From contig CM043699.1 in NCBI GenBank assembly GCA_023935145.1, positions 61,980,138 through 62,044,137 on the forward strand: a stretch of DNA of 64,000 bases, in the 5' to 3' direction. How positions within the stretch are numbered: the stretch's first letter is position 1; each line of letters starts with the position of its first letter. Of this stretch, positions 45,633 to 57,665 are shown piece by piece. The translations under genes were made by a program, and so were the position numbers. This DNA comes from Bretschneidera sinensis (taxonomy: Eukaryota; Streptophyta; Magnoliopsida; Brassicales; Akaniaceae). The notes beneath the pieces are model-generated. The model was not told the DNA's origin. It did no database searches and saw nothing but the letters and a program-made list of their open reading frames with translations.

Positions 45633-46720
45633 CTAATAAAACTTGCGGAGATTTTCAACGTTCAAAGTTCGAGGTGTTGGCTTGCCATCCAAGTTTTCGA
45701 GTTCGAAAATGCCAGCTCGGTAAATACTTTTGATATGGTGGGGTCCTTCCCAGTTTTGGAGGAGTCTTCCAGTCTTTTGGGGATGAGATACTTTGTTTTT
45801 TCTTAAAATTATGCCGTGTAGTCTGAAGGTTCTCTCTTGGACTTGGGAGTTGTAATACCTCGATACCCTCTGGTGGTAGTCGGCAAGTTTGATCTGGGCT
45901 CTGTCCCTAACTTCTTCAATTAAATTTGCATTCATCTTGAGGGTCTTTTTGTTGTTGGCTTCATTGAAGCTTTGTATTCGTGATGACGACATTCTTATTT
46001 CAAGGGGAATGACAGCCTCAAATCCATAAGCCAAGAAGAACGGAGTTTCTCCGATAGAAGTTCGGGTGGTGGCTCGATAGATCCAAAGAACATTCGAGAG
46101 GTGGTTGATCCACTATTTGTTGGCATCATCAAGCCTTTTCTTGATTCCTTATAAAAGGATTCTGTTGGTTACCTTGGCCTGTCCGTTGGCTTGGGGGTAG
46201 CCTAACAAGGAAAACATTTATTCAATCTAGAGATCTTGACAGAAAAACTTGAACCGAGTGTTTTCAAATTGTGTGCCGTTGTTGGTGACCAATATCCTAG
46301 GTATGCTAAATCTACAAACAATAGACTTCCAGACAAACCCTTGGGTCTGGTAGTTGGAGATGCTGGCAAGAGGTTCAGCCTCTACCCACTTGGCAAAATA
46401 ATTGATGGGCACTATTGATGCTTCTTTTACCTTGGTACTTCCCTAAAAGGACCAAGGATATCTATTCCCTACATAGCAAAGGTAAAAGGACTAGCGATCA
46501 TTGTTAGGGGATTAGCTGGTTGTTGCGGTACAGAGACATCTTTTTAACAGGTCTAGCACTTTTTGACCATCTCAGTCACGTCGTGACTCATTTACGGCCA
46601 ATAGTGACCATGGAAAAGTATCTTGAAGGTTAATGCTTGGCTTCTGAGGTGATTTCCACATATCCCCTAGTGAACCTCCTAGAGAATGTAGTCCACATAA
46701 GTGGCCTCTAGGCATTTCAG
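45633..46720 (-). pseudogene. Integrase of Tat element D
   Basis: The core has Y-F-A-K-W-V-E-A-E-P-L-A and I-P-R-I-L-V-T-N-N-G-T-Q-F (46412-46227); the second catalytic aspartate is replaced in the T-N-N-G segment, which is normally S-D-N-G. The C-terminal open stretch 46034-45633 encodes A-Y-G-F-E-A-V-I-P-L-E-I and N-W-E-G-P-H-H-I, typical of Tat elements, and ends at a stop. The zinc-binding part upstream is badly decayed. Confidence 0.85.
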
Positions 46721-47755
46721 ATAAGGAGTGGTGAGACCTTATCTATACAGTTGTTCGTTAATGACAATGTATCGCGAGGCTCAGAAGATAAGCTTCTTGG
46801 CTTCACTCTTCTGATCAGGGAGTATACCATCATTTAAGTACTCGAGAATCGGGTCCATCCAAGTTTGCTGCTTGGCGAGTGGCATAACTGGTACTTCATC
46901 AATGCTCAGAGTAGACAGAGTTTCTAAGTAGACTGTTTGAGCAAAATCAATGTTTCTAGATGAGGCAAGTCGAACTAAGGCATCTCCTTTGTATTTTCTG
47001 TCCAAGGCACTTGGGTTATCTGGAATCTCTTGAAGGTTGCTACAAGCTCACAAGCCTTTTCAAGACCTTGATATCTTTACATCTTTGGCCTCATATTCAT
47101 TGGTCATCTGGTTCATCACCAATTGTGAGTCACTGTAGGCTTCTAAAGCTTCAGCGGCTAATGTTTTGCGAGTTTCATTCCGGTGAGTAATGCTTTATAT
47201 TCAGCCTCATTGTTTGAGACCTTCAATCCGAATCTTAGGGCATACTCGACTATGAACCCCTCAGGGCTACTGAGGATAAGGCCAACCCCACTGCCAGTAC
47301 TATTAGAGGAGCTATCCACATACAACGTCTAGCTTTACATTGGCTCGGCTTTCTCGGGAGTTTGGAATTCAGAGGGGATGTTGGGGAAAGTTGTTTCTTT
47401 TATGAAATTTGGTATGGCATGTACTTTAATAGTTATCTAAGACATGAATCAGATATTAAACTATCCAAGTTCAATGGACCATTTGACTAGTCTTATGGAA
47501 ATGTTAGGCTTGTGGAGAACTTACCGAAGAGGTTGGTCAGTAAAGAGGATAATCTTGTGAGATTGAAAATATGATCGGAGATTTCATGTGGTGATTAGGA
47601 GGGCATATGCCACTTTTTTTATCGGTAGATACCATGTCTCTATGTCGTGTAAGATTCAACTAACATAATAGATGAATTTTTGCACCCAACATTTTCTTGA
47701 ATTAAGAGAGAGGCTACCATGTCTTAGCTTGCTGATATATAGAGGAAGAGCTCAT
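46721..47755 (-). pseudogene. RT end and RNase H of Tat element D
   Basis: From 47755 downward the minus strand shows E-L-F-L-Y-I-S-A-S and the decayed RT-RNase H connection. The RNase H is broken by many stops. The linker 47005-46781 is open and reads K-G-D-A-L-V-R-L-A-S-S, the usual end of Tat RNase H, then W-M-D-P-I-L-E-Y-L-N-D-G. The sequence is cut at the LTR of element C. Confidence 0.8.
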
Positions 47756-49003
47756 TGTTGTGCGATTATTTACCTAAATAATTAAGCAAATAATCGAACT
47801 TGTTTTACTTGCAAGTGCATAAGGTCAATAGTAGCATAGTGTGCAAATGCGAGATCATCTCCACTGGGATTGGTAAATTTCACTTTAGAATTAGTTTTGC
47901 AATATAAAACGAAAGAAATAAATATTGAGTTTGAATTAATAAAAATGATAAGGGCGTAGGGACTTGATATCTGCCACTAATCATGCTACCACAACAAAAC
48001 AATATGCCAATACTTTACTCATGCTATGAATACCTAATGTTTGTCAACCTAAAGGCTTGTTCCACTCCTTAAGCTATTGATTTACCTAAGCAACGAGTTA
48101 GGGATGGTGTATACTCTAACTCTTTTTCTTTCTTAAGGGATTCAACATAGTGTACACTGAGTTGTTCCTTAAGAGAGCATAGGATCTGTGTAAATCGATA
48201 ACCACACGAGTCCTAGGGCTTGGTCCGCTCCCGGATTCCTATGTTGATTAATCCCAAGAACCCAATGTGGGTTTCTTTTGTTAGTATTGTTAAACCCAGG
48301 ACTCAGTCATCCAAATTGATTAAACTAACTAATCCATACCACATACATACATTGATCATACAAACACATATGAGGAATTTAAAAAAAAAACAGGCATTAA
48401 TCAAGTTAAGAATCACAGCAAAAATATTGCAAAGGTGCCAATACTGAATTATTGAGTAAACATAATTAGGGTTTCAATCAAGCCCTTACTAAAAGTAAAG
48501 TTACACATAATAAAATAAAGGAAAAAAAAACCCGAGAGAGCTCCATTGAAGAGTCATCAATTCTTCTTTGAAATCCCCTCTGGCCTCTGGCCTCTCAACC
48601 TAAAACTTAAACTAAAGGGAAACCAAAAAAAAGTAAAGTTTCTATGTTTTACAAGCCTATTTATAGGGTTCTAAGGACACCTCGAAACCCTAATTTCCAA
48701 AATAAGACCCGAAGCAATCTTTCTAAAACTGGCTCTGCTGCCTCTCTGTGCATGTGCGCTTGATCACATGGGTGCGCTCTAGCCTTCTAGGTATGCGTAC
48801 GAGTGCTTGTGTGCTCGATCACAAATAGCTTGCACTCGATCGCACTTAATAGGTTCCAAATCTTCAATTTTCTTCCTTAGAACTCCAAAATGTTATCTTT
48901 TCTTCAAAAACCTATAAGAATCACAGAAAACACAAAAATGAAGTAAAATATACTAAAATACATAAATAAAGAGCTTAACAACTGTAAATTTAAGCGCTTA
49001 TCA
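47756..49003 (-). repeat. 3' LTR of element C
   Basis: The plus strand starts TGTTGTGCGA and ends GCGCTTATCA. It is homologous to the reverse complement of the LTRs of element A. Minus-strand TATAAATA is at 48658-48665, with the GATCGAG-type motif cluster upstream at 48735-48860. The left flanking bases are ctcat; the partner duplication is lost. Confidence 0.9.
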
Positions 49004-50590
49004 CACCCCCAAACTTACATATTGCTAGTCCTTTAGCAATACAAAACGAAAACTAATGGAAAAGCAAAATCAAAGATAAATTCATCATTCATGATTTTTT
49101 TGAAATTTTGGGTTGCACATAAAACTATGATGTTCGTTCATGAGTAGGTTTAAAATATAAACACATCTTTGCAATGAATAAATGTTTAAAATTCTAATTA
49201 CTTACACAAGGCTGGTTTAAGGCATCACAAGTTTGTCTTAGTGTGTGTGAATTAGCACATAAAAGATGAAGCTTCCAAATAATTTTAATGTATAGTGTTT
49301 CGATGTCTTAACATTCATCGAATTTCCTATCAGAATGAACAATAATGGGATAGTTTTGTTTCTTTTATTTTTCTTTTTATCATGAGATTTTTGCCACATT
49401 AAGTTCCATTAAGCTTTCTAATTGACCCGTGTAGCGAGTGTTTAGCCAATGACTCCCAAACCAGATGGTTTTAGGGCTTTAGGTGTAAAGACACCCCTAA
49501 GGACTTACTAACTCGAGTACAAAAGGCTACGAAACTAACTGGTCTTAATGCTACCAAGTAAAAATCTCCACCTTTTGACGTGAATACTCACTGCTTGTTG
49601 AGGCAAGAGGTCTAGTTACTTAGTGGAAACTTTATTTAATGATCATTATATGCATAATTCCCACCTTTTGACGTGAACACTCACTGCTTACTGAGGCAAA
49701 ATGTCAAGTTACTCAGTGGAAAGTTTATTTATTGATCATTAGGAGCATTTTATTTTCTCTTTTTATGCAATAAACATTTTTTTTCTCTATTTTTCTATGC
49801 CAAAGTGTTCTTTTAACAAGTTTTTTGATTACAGTTAGGTAATGGAAACAGATACATAAAAATTATATGTCATACCTCACACAATTATGTGCTAATGTGC
49901 TCGTGTCAGATTTAGATCAAGCTTGTCATTTCTTAAATGCCTAAAAGTAAGTAAGTAAACTTTTAAAACTTTATTATTTAGACCATGTGTTCAATATTTT
50001 AAGCTTACTGATGAAATCTTATCATAATATTTGTTTAAATCAACCAAAATTTTCAACACAATATGAACATGCATTTATCTTTTCAAAAAAACTGGGACAA
50101 AGTGTGTGAATGTGTCTCACATACCCCCAAACTTAAATTATACATTGTCCCCAATGTGTGAATAACATGGAAAGATCTGACCTGGGAGATGGAGAACTAG
50201 TTGGGTCGGTATGGCTCATATCACACCCTCAAACTTGAACGGATGCACACATTGTCCCTAAAAAGAAAAAACTAACGTAATATGGGAAAACAAGAAGTAC
50301 TAAAACTAAATAGTAAAAATAAATATGAAAAACAATAAAAAAAATTTAAGGATAAGTTGTGCGGTGCCTCCCATGAGCGCTAAGTTTAACGTCTTCAGCC
50401 AGACGCTCTTATTTCCTCCCATAAAAGCATAAGTTGAATGCACCCGTAACTACTTCAATGCCAAATTTGGTGTTTGGATGCTTTGGAGAGGCCTTAATGA
50501 TGTTATCAGTAATATCTGCAAATTCTGGCTCAATATCCGATCTTGTTAACCCATGGGTAAGGGTGGACTTTAATAGAGTAATGTGATGGA
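49004..50590 (-). other. 3' noncoding region of element C
   Basis: Purine tracts on the minus strand (AAGTTTGGGGGTGT) occur at 49004-49018, 50120-50140 and near 50225. The direct repeat of about 92 bp known from element A occurs here inverted at about 49560-49745. No gene is visible except the tail of the protease frame at 50409-50600. Confidence 0.7.
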
Positions 50591-50900
50591 CCTTTACCAA
50601 GACATCCTCAATAATACCTCTTGGTCTTTTTATGCTTATGTCTGCCAGTTACAAGGTGATGGAAGTTGGTTGAAGCTCCCCCAAACTTAGTGTCTTGAAT
50701 ACCATGTATGGCAGCAAATTGACACTCGCCCCAAAATCCAATAATGCATGCTCAAAAATCTGGTTACCTATCCTGCAAGGAAGGGTAAAACTACCCAGAT
50801 CTTTCAGTTTTGGTGGTAGTTTTCTTAATAGCATAGCACTTACCTCTTCCGTTAAAGCTACTGTCTCATGTTCCTGAAACTTCCTCTTATGAGTGCAACA
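50591..50900 (-). pseudogene. Protease region of element C
   Basis: The minus strand reads L-L-D-F-G-A-S-V-N-L-L-P-Y (about 50710-50750) followed by L-G-E-L-Q-P-T-S-I-T-L and, after a stop near 50650, the E-D-V-L-V-K-V segment. This is the gypsy aspartic protease, with D-F-G-A-S where A has D-L-G-A-G. Confidence 0.8.
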
Positions 50901-52185
50901 ATCTTTCAAAATTTTAGCATAAGCAGGTGTTTGTTGAATTTTATCTAATAAGGGAATATTTATTTCTACTTTCCACAAAGTTTCAAAAATATCAAGCAGT
51001 TTACTTTCTTTCTTAGGCTTTACTAACCTTTGAGGGAAGAGTGGTGCATTCCACTTCTCCATTTCACTTACCTTTGATGTGGATGCTCTATCTGGAGATG
51101 CTTGTGTAGGCTCATCAGCTCCTATGATCTTACCATTTCTGAGAGTTGTCATGGCATTCAGTTGCTGATATCCTCTTGGATTAGGTATTGTTTGGCCTGG
51201 AAGTTCACCATGCTTCATTTCACTTAGCTCTTTAGCAATTTGCCCCACTTGTACTTCTAGTCTTTGAATGGCTTGCTCATGCTTTGCATTGATTTGTCTT
51301 TGCTTAGTCCAGAATTATCTTTCCTCTGCCATGAACTGTTCTTGTGATGCCATCAATTATTGTTGCTGAGTTGCCAATTACATCACAAGACTCTCTAAGT
51401 TGCTCTCCTTTGATTCTGGAACTAATTGAGCTGCTTGTTAGGAGTTCCTTTGCTGCCCTTGAAGGTTCAAGGCATTATGGTTGTTGTTCCATGCGAAGTT
51501 GGGGTGGTTCCACCATCCAGGATTGTAGGTATTTGCATATGGATCATTCTCGGGAGGATAGTTGTTTGGTCCCACATAGTTTGCTTGCTCTGGATCTGCA
51601 AATGAATACAAAGAGCAAGTTATAGTAGTGAGATCAAAATGAGAACTTATAGCACATACCTGTAGTGGTGTAGCTTGTGGACGAGGTGGGTTGTTCTTAG
51701 CAGTCATGGCTTTTACAAGTATATCTATGTTTCTTTCCACAGCAGCCATCTGATTTGGAGATCCACCATTTAAGTTCACTTCATACATACCCTTGCTCTT
51801 TACTATTGGTCTTCCTCTAGATGAGAATTACTAGGTTTGCTTCCTTAAGGTCTCAAAAAGCTTCATGGCTTCTTCACTACTTTTCTCCATTAGCACACCT
51901 CCACAACCTGAATCCACAATACTTTGATTAATATCACTCAAACCTTCATAGAAAACTTGTACCAGCTCATATTGAGGTAGATTGTGGTGTGGGCATTTGA
52001 GTAGCAGCTCATTGAAGTGTCCCTATGCCTCAAAGAACAGGTCTTCATCCTTTTGTTGGAAAGACTGAATTTCCTTCCTCATTTGCCTCGTCTTTTGGGC
52101 TGGGAAAAACTTTCTTAGGAACTTGCTGGCCAACTCCTCCCAAGTATGGATAGAAACTGCAGGCAATGAATTATACCACAGTCAC
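50901..52185 (-). pseudogene. gag of element C (N-terminally truncated)
   Basis: Open stretches 51788-51438 and 51248-50649 correspond to the region of element A after the gag domain: C-A-I-S-S-H-F-D (a damaged zinc knuckle), Y-N-P-G-W-W-N-H-P-N-F, then the M-G-Q-I-A-K-E-L stretch. The gag domain itself lies at 52185-51800 with stops. The N-terminal part is missing because the homology breaks at 52185. Confidence 0.8.
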
Positions 52186-52342
52186 CTCCTTTGAGAATTG
52201 AGCTCACCCTCTACATAAATTTATATAGGGAACTTGATGAACTTGAACACTATTATGGACTTGAAAAGATTTGGAATCCAGAACATTCTTGAACCTCATC
52301 TGCTCACACTTTTTCTCCCTTTTACATAAACTAGTAAAAGTA
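52186..52342. other. Short interval without recognisable gene
   Basis: This is sequence between the broken gag of element C and the hAT element. It does not match element A and no feature is visible. Confidence 0.5.
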
Positions 52343-52946
52343 TTTGGCCCCAGTGTTTAAAAAGGCGAAATCCGAGCGCGCCCAAAGGCGAAACCGGGCT
52401 AAAACGCCACAGGGCGTGAAACTTGGGGTGAATCTATTGCTGAGCATACGTTTTTCAGGTCTGGGCGTATGCCTAATGCATTTTTTTTTATTCTGCAACC
52501 TCAAAACGACGTCATTTTGGGTTAAATGAAATAAGCCCCATTTAACCAAAATGACCTCGTATTAATAAGCCCCCTTAAGTCTTCTTCCCTTGAAGTTGCG
52601 TCTTTGACTCTGAGAAAACACTCAATCTCTCTGCGTGAAGCTCTTTGTGTGAAGCTCAGCCTCCCTTATTCCTTACTCCAACAAGCTCTCTTTGTCTCTC
52701 TCTCTCACTTGTCCATCCATAGTCCATACTCCATAATTATCTTAGGTAAGTCATTTATAGCTTTCAAGTTACAATTTATGTGAATTCAGGTATTTTATGT
52801 TTAAATTATCTAAATTTAGGGTTTTTTTCAAAATGTCAAAGCTTTAACTTTTTAATTCTTGTTGAATGGTAACTATCAAATCTCTTCTTTAGATTCTTTT
52901 AAGCATTTTGACTTGTTATACTTGTCATGTGAAGTTGTTGAATGGT

Positions 52947-54228
52947 AAATACTATGATTCTAGTTCGTTTTTGTGTCTTGTGTAATGATCTGCTTGTGTG
53001 ATGCAAAGAAAGAGTATCCTACAAAAGCATTTGTATAGTTGTTAATGCCAGTGTTTTCAGAAAAACTGCCACTTCCATAGCATGGAAGCCTTGGCACCAT
53101 CTCAACATAACTTGAACCAGATGGGTATTGAGCAAAGCCACTAATTCCTTGATTTTACATTACCACTGGGTCAGGGGAATTTGAGAATTCACTATGAGAA
53201 ACCATTGCTGATCCTCCAAAATTCTCATGTTGCCTAAGTGAAACAATTGGATCCCAACCAGAAGGAAAGAAAGGGTCTGCTCTACTAGTAGTCTTAGTAT
53301 ACATGGATACTGAGCTCATTGCCATTCCTGAAACCTTCTCAAGGAGTGGGTTTCTGTTCAACCCTGAAGAGGAACAATTCATAGTACTCTCACCTCCATT
53401 TTGAAACCCTATATCATTATTATCACCACCACCCATCTCCTAGATTCAAAAGCTAACCCCCAAATTCTAAGGAACTCGCTATCTATAACCGAAATGAAAC
53501 CCATACTCAACTGTTTTAGCCTAGAGCAGGACTAGAAATAGATTTAAAAAAGAAGCAATATACTAATACTAAAGGAAAAGTAGATTTGACCAAAATTAGC
53601 TGATGATAACTTCCAGGACTCAAAAAGGAACAAGTAACTTTGGCAGCTTTATAGGACTGTGAGTGTGTTAAAGTAAAACAAACCCTTTATTGCAGCATTC
53701 CCTTTAAGCATGCATCCTAAAAAGTGATAGAGGTCTTTGATTGCTGTCATTTTACTACTACCTGATAGTGACATTAGTTTGATTTATGGTAATTTTTAGT
53801 GTGTACACTGTTGACTGGAACATAAGCATATGTTATTTTGGCTTTGAACAGCAGTTCTATATGAATTAAGTAGAAAGAGAGATGTTTTCTGAAGTTTGAA
53901 ATGATCCAAGTATAAGAATCGAAACTTTACATCAGATAACATTTGTTAGAGCTAGAGGACTACAAAAGAATTTCACTATAATCTACAAACAAACTTAGTA
54001 CAAATGGAAACAAAACTAAAAATTTTTTGAAACGAAATTAGAAAACAACTATACATTCAAAGACAAAGCATCACTGAAATTTTTTTGGATGTTGAAGTTT
54101 GGATCTTTTTCACCATTCATCATCTGGATCTTTCTAACCACAAATGTTTTTGTAGGATACTCTTTCTTTGCATCACGCAAGCAGATCATTACACAGGACA
54201 CAAAAACAAACTAGAATCATAGTATTTA
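52947..54228. repeat. Inverted repeat pair flanking the captured fragment
   Basis: The arm at 52947-53034 is repeated in reverse complement at 54141-54228. The arms are about 88 bp long and differ at roughly five positions. They enclose 1.1 kb that contains the bHLH fragment. Confidence 0.9.
53040..53436 (-). pseudogene. bHLH transcription factor fragment (bHLH49-like N-terminal region)
   Basis: From an ATG at 53436 the minus strand reads M-G-G-G-D-N-N-D-I-G-F-Q, then N-C-S-S-S-G-L-N, S-G-W-D-P-I-V-S-L, and after one stop (53152) G-S-S-Y-V-E-M-V-P-R-L-P-C-Y-G-S-G-S-F-S-E. This is the N-terminal region of plant bHLH factors of the bHLH49/bHLH74 group; the basic helix-loop-helix domain itself is absent. 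The upstream part to 54140 has no coding signal and may be captured 5' sequence. The orientation is opposite to the transposase of the carrier. The family call is from memory of the conserved segments and is fairly secure. Confidence 0.75.
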
Positions 54229-54837
54229 TTTGCATGATTGTTCACTATCTAGGGTAATATTTCTTTTACATGCTCTTCCTCTGTTCATACTTACCAAGTG
54301 AATAAATATATAGATTAAACTAGCTAGAGAGAGACATAAAATTCATTGAGACATGTAACTCATGAAAGGCAATTAATAAATGATTATAAACAGCCTACAC
54401 AAAGGATTAAGAATATTTTGCAGCTTTAATTTTTCTTTTGAAACTGCTAGCCTTTCAGACTAGTTTCAAAGGACCATCACAATTCTATGTTCACTTAAGG
54501 AAATTCATAAGCACCTAATGAAATGGATTTAAGCTATTTTGTACATGTTAATTATGTTCTAGATTATAATTCATCAAGATGGAAATGTGGATTTTGAAAG
54601 AACGCCAGGTAGCTGAGATTTTCAAACTTCTAAGTTAACCAAAAGCTACATTTTTGTAAAAAATTCAAACACTCTTGTAATTTATAAACTTTTGTGTAAC
54701 ATTGCTTAATGTGATAATGTTTATGTATTAATGTTAATTTATGATTCATTTATGTCCTTCTTCAAGCATGTTATAAATCTCCAGTTTATGATCATTTTGC
54801 CTGTACTGAGTAAGCTTGGCAAATTTTCTTGTTTAAT

Positions 54838-54967
54838 GACCCGTGAGGCGGTTTGCTACACAGCAGCACCCATGAGGGGGGATGCTGCACAGGAAGCACC
54901 CATGAGGGTGGCTACTGCATAACAGCACCCATGAGGAGGGGCTACCGCACAGCAGCACCCGTGAGAT
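54838..54967 (+). repeat. 30-bp tandem repeat, about 4 copies
   Basis: Copies of an AGCACCCATGAGGGNGGCT unit start at 54865, 54895, 54924 and 54954, with a partial copy before. The array ends about 130 bp upstream of the transposase start codon. Confidence 0.85.
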
Positions 54968-55098
54968 TTGTTGATTTTAGTTTGGAATTGCTCTACTTTA
55001 GTTGCATTAATGTCAGTAGTTTTTTTGCTCTAGTTTTTAATTAATACTTGTTTTCTCTTCATCTTATTGATGATATAAATATAATTGAATAAGGAAGC

Positions 55099-57665
55099 AT
55101 GGGTGAACCTGAAAATAGTCATAGCTTAAAGAAAGATCCTGCATGGAAGTATGCAAAGGAAATTCTTGGAGAAAAATACTTTTATTGTCGATTTTGTGAT
55201 CAACATTGTTCTGGGACTATAAACCAATTAAAGCAACATTTAGTAGGCACTCATTTTGGTATAAAGTTTGAAGGTTCCTAAAAATGTCAAAGAAGAAGTT
55301 TTAGCAATGTTAGCTAGTTTCAAATCAACCAAAAGAAGAAAGAATGAGATGCTTGAGGAGATTGCAATAGGTCCTGGAGGAAGAAGTGAGAGTTTATCTT
55401 CCTCATCAGTTGGAGACTATGGAATCTTAAGTGGCAGTGGCAATGGCCCGTTTACTCAACCAATTTCTACGCTTAGAGGGCCACTAGATAATTTCACTTC
55501 TTCACAAGCCCGACAAGCAACTTTGAATTCCAAATGGAAGCAAGAAGAAAGAAAAGATGTGTGTAGAAAAATTGGAGGCTTTGTATACAATGGAGCACTC
55601 CCTTTTAGTTTGATGAAGAACCTCTATTGGCTTAGTGCAGTTGAGGCTATTTCTTATTTTGGGCTTGGCTTTAAACCTCCTTCTCTACATGAGGTGCAGA
55701 CATCGATTCTAAAAGAAGAGGTTGCAGGCATAGACAAAATGATGGAGGAGCACAAGAAGGCATGGAAACAATATGGATGCACTATAATGGTTGATGGTTG
55801 GACAGATAATAAGTTAAGGGTTTTGATCAACTTTCTAGTTAATAGTCCTGCTGGTACATGGTTCTTGAAATCAGTTGATGCATCTGACACTATTAAAACA
55901 AGTGAGTTGATGTTTCATTATCTTGATGAGGTGGTTGAGGAAATTGGAGAAGAGCATGTTGTTCAAGTTGTCACTGATAATGGTTCAAATTTTGTGAATT
56001 TCGGGAAATGACTTATGGAGAAAAGGACTAGATTATTTTGGACTCCATGTGCTACACATTGTATTGATCTCATGTTAGAGAGCATTGCAAAGTTGAAGGT
56101 TCGTGCTGAGACAATTGCAAAATCTAAGCAAGTTGTGAAGTTCATATATGGACATGCGTGGGTGCTTACCTTAATGAGGAAACACACAAAAGATTATGAG
56201 CTTCTTCACCCGGTAGTAACACGCTTTGCCATTGCTTATCTCACACTTCAAAGTGTTTATCAGTAAAAAGAAGCTCTTATAGCTATGTTTTCTTCAGATA
56301 CATTTTTCTTTAGTAGATATTTCAAGATGAATAAGGGTACAAAAGCTCGCACAAGCATATTGTTTTATTCGAATTTTTGGCGTAATGTTGGTTTTTGTAA
56401 TTTACATTACACAGAGAAGTTTCTTAAATTTGAGCTGATAATGAGGAAAGGATTGCTTGAATGGATGGAAAGGATGATGAGTTATGAAGATCATGTTTCA
56501 ACTGATATTCAATTGGACTTATATGACTATGCACGTGGAGACTTTGGAACCAGAATTGCAATCAATACAAGAAATTAACGTTCCCCATGTACTATTTAAG
56601 ACACACAATCTTAGTACTTGCTTAACTTCAGTTTGCTCATTAAATGATTTTTTAATATTTAAGATTTAAGACTATAAGGTCCATAATTCTCTAAATTTAA
56701 TGACTAAAACATCTTGTTTTAGACTTACAGTGTCAAACTATCAATCAATGTGCTAGTTAGTATTATCATTTGTTATTGCCTAGTATTGTTCTTATGGAAT
56801 TAGTTTAATTGTGTAGCTGATTGGTGGCTGCGCTTTGGAAGCGACACACTTGAGTTGACAAAGTTTTCTATTCGAGTCCTTAGTCTCACTTATAGTACTT
56901 CAAGGTGTGAGAGAAATTAGAACACCTTTGAATCGGTAAAATTTATTTCACTTTCACAATTTAATACATCTCATCTTGTAAAAGTGAAACTTATATGTTG
57001 ATACAAAATTAATCTTGTAAATCCTCACAAAAAAAGGATTAGGCTTGAACACAAAAGATTGAATGATCTGGTTTATGTTAAGTATAACACTACATTGAGA
57101 GAAAGAAGTATCAGAAGGAGGCAACAAAAAATTGATCCTATATTGGTGGAGAAGATTGACTCTGATGATGAGTGGATAGCAGAGACAGAGTCATCTTTTC
57201 TCCCTAGAGATCCTTCTTGGCTTGAAAAAGAACAATTATTTAATGTTGAAGCCATTAGGACTATGCTGATTGAACCTCTGCAGAGAGAGGAGACTCAGAC
57301 ACCTGCTCCTACAATAGAATGTGGTTCTTTTGCCTATGGATTATCAAATAAACAAACACATAATACATGGTCAAGTAAGTATGAAAAAAATATTATCATA
57401 GATGGTCACATATCTATAGAATCATTGGTCTCATTATCATATATTGTTATAATGCACTAATGCTATATTAATTGTGTAATTTGTTATGGAGGTCAAGAGA
57501 TTCAAGATCGAAGAAGAGGCAAGCAAACTATATTAGACCCAATTGTGGAAGACATGTCACAAAAATATGCCCCTAGGATTTCATTCAAGAACTTTTCCTA
57601 GTGTAGATATGTTAGATGAAGATGATGATGATATTGATGAGAGTGCTTTAGAGCCCATTGAATGA
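55099..57665 (+). pseudogene. hAT transposase (BED finger, DUF659 type)
   Basis: The start codon at 55099 opens a BED zinc finger (C-R-F-C...H-L-V-G-T-H, 55186-55254). A one-base frameshift near 55270 leads into 55268-56011, which holds the DUF659 region with V-D-G-W-T-D and V-V-T-D-N-G-S-N-F, the catalytic core of plant hAT transposases. After a stop at 56009, C-A-T-H-C-I-D-L-M-L follows (56045-56080), then 56285-56578. The C-terminal dimerisation region is visible at 56820-56930 (W-W-L-R-F-G-S) and, after a decayed intron, K-K-R-I-R-L-E-H-K-R-L-N-D-L at 57030-57075. An acidic tail ends with TGA at 57663-57665. It is not functional. Confidence 0.88.

Larger units (their letters stand above)
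40534..47755 (-). mobile_element. Tat-lineage Ty3/gypsy retrotransposon D, 3' two thirds
   Basis: On the minus strand it runs from the end of RT/RNase H (47755) through integrase (46412-45633) to the 3' LTR (40995-40534). Between integrase and LTR lie an ORF in the opposite orientation and a minisatellite, as described for several Tat elements. The 5' part (LTR, gag, protease, most of RT) is missing; the sequence ends abruptly at the LTR of element C. The LTR end is shared with element F at the right end of the window. Confidence 0.8.
47756..52185 (-). mobile_element. Athila-family element C, pol-deleted and 5'-truncated
   Basis: It consists of a 3' LTR (47756-49003), a 3' noncoding region, a protease part and gag, all on the minus strand and clearly homologous to element A. 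RT, RNase H, integrase and the extra ORF are missing: the protease frame (about 50600) runs into sequence equivalent to 14650 of element A near 50410. Gag homology ends at 52185 in the block L-W-Y, and no 5' LTR is seen. It interrupts Tat element D on its left side. Confidence 0.85.
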
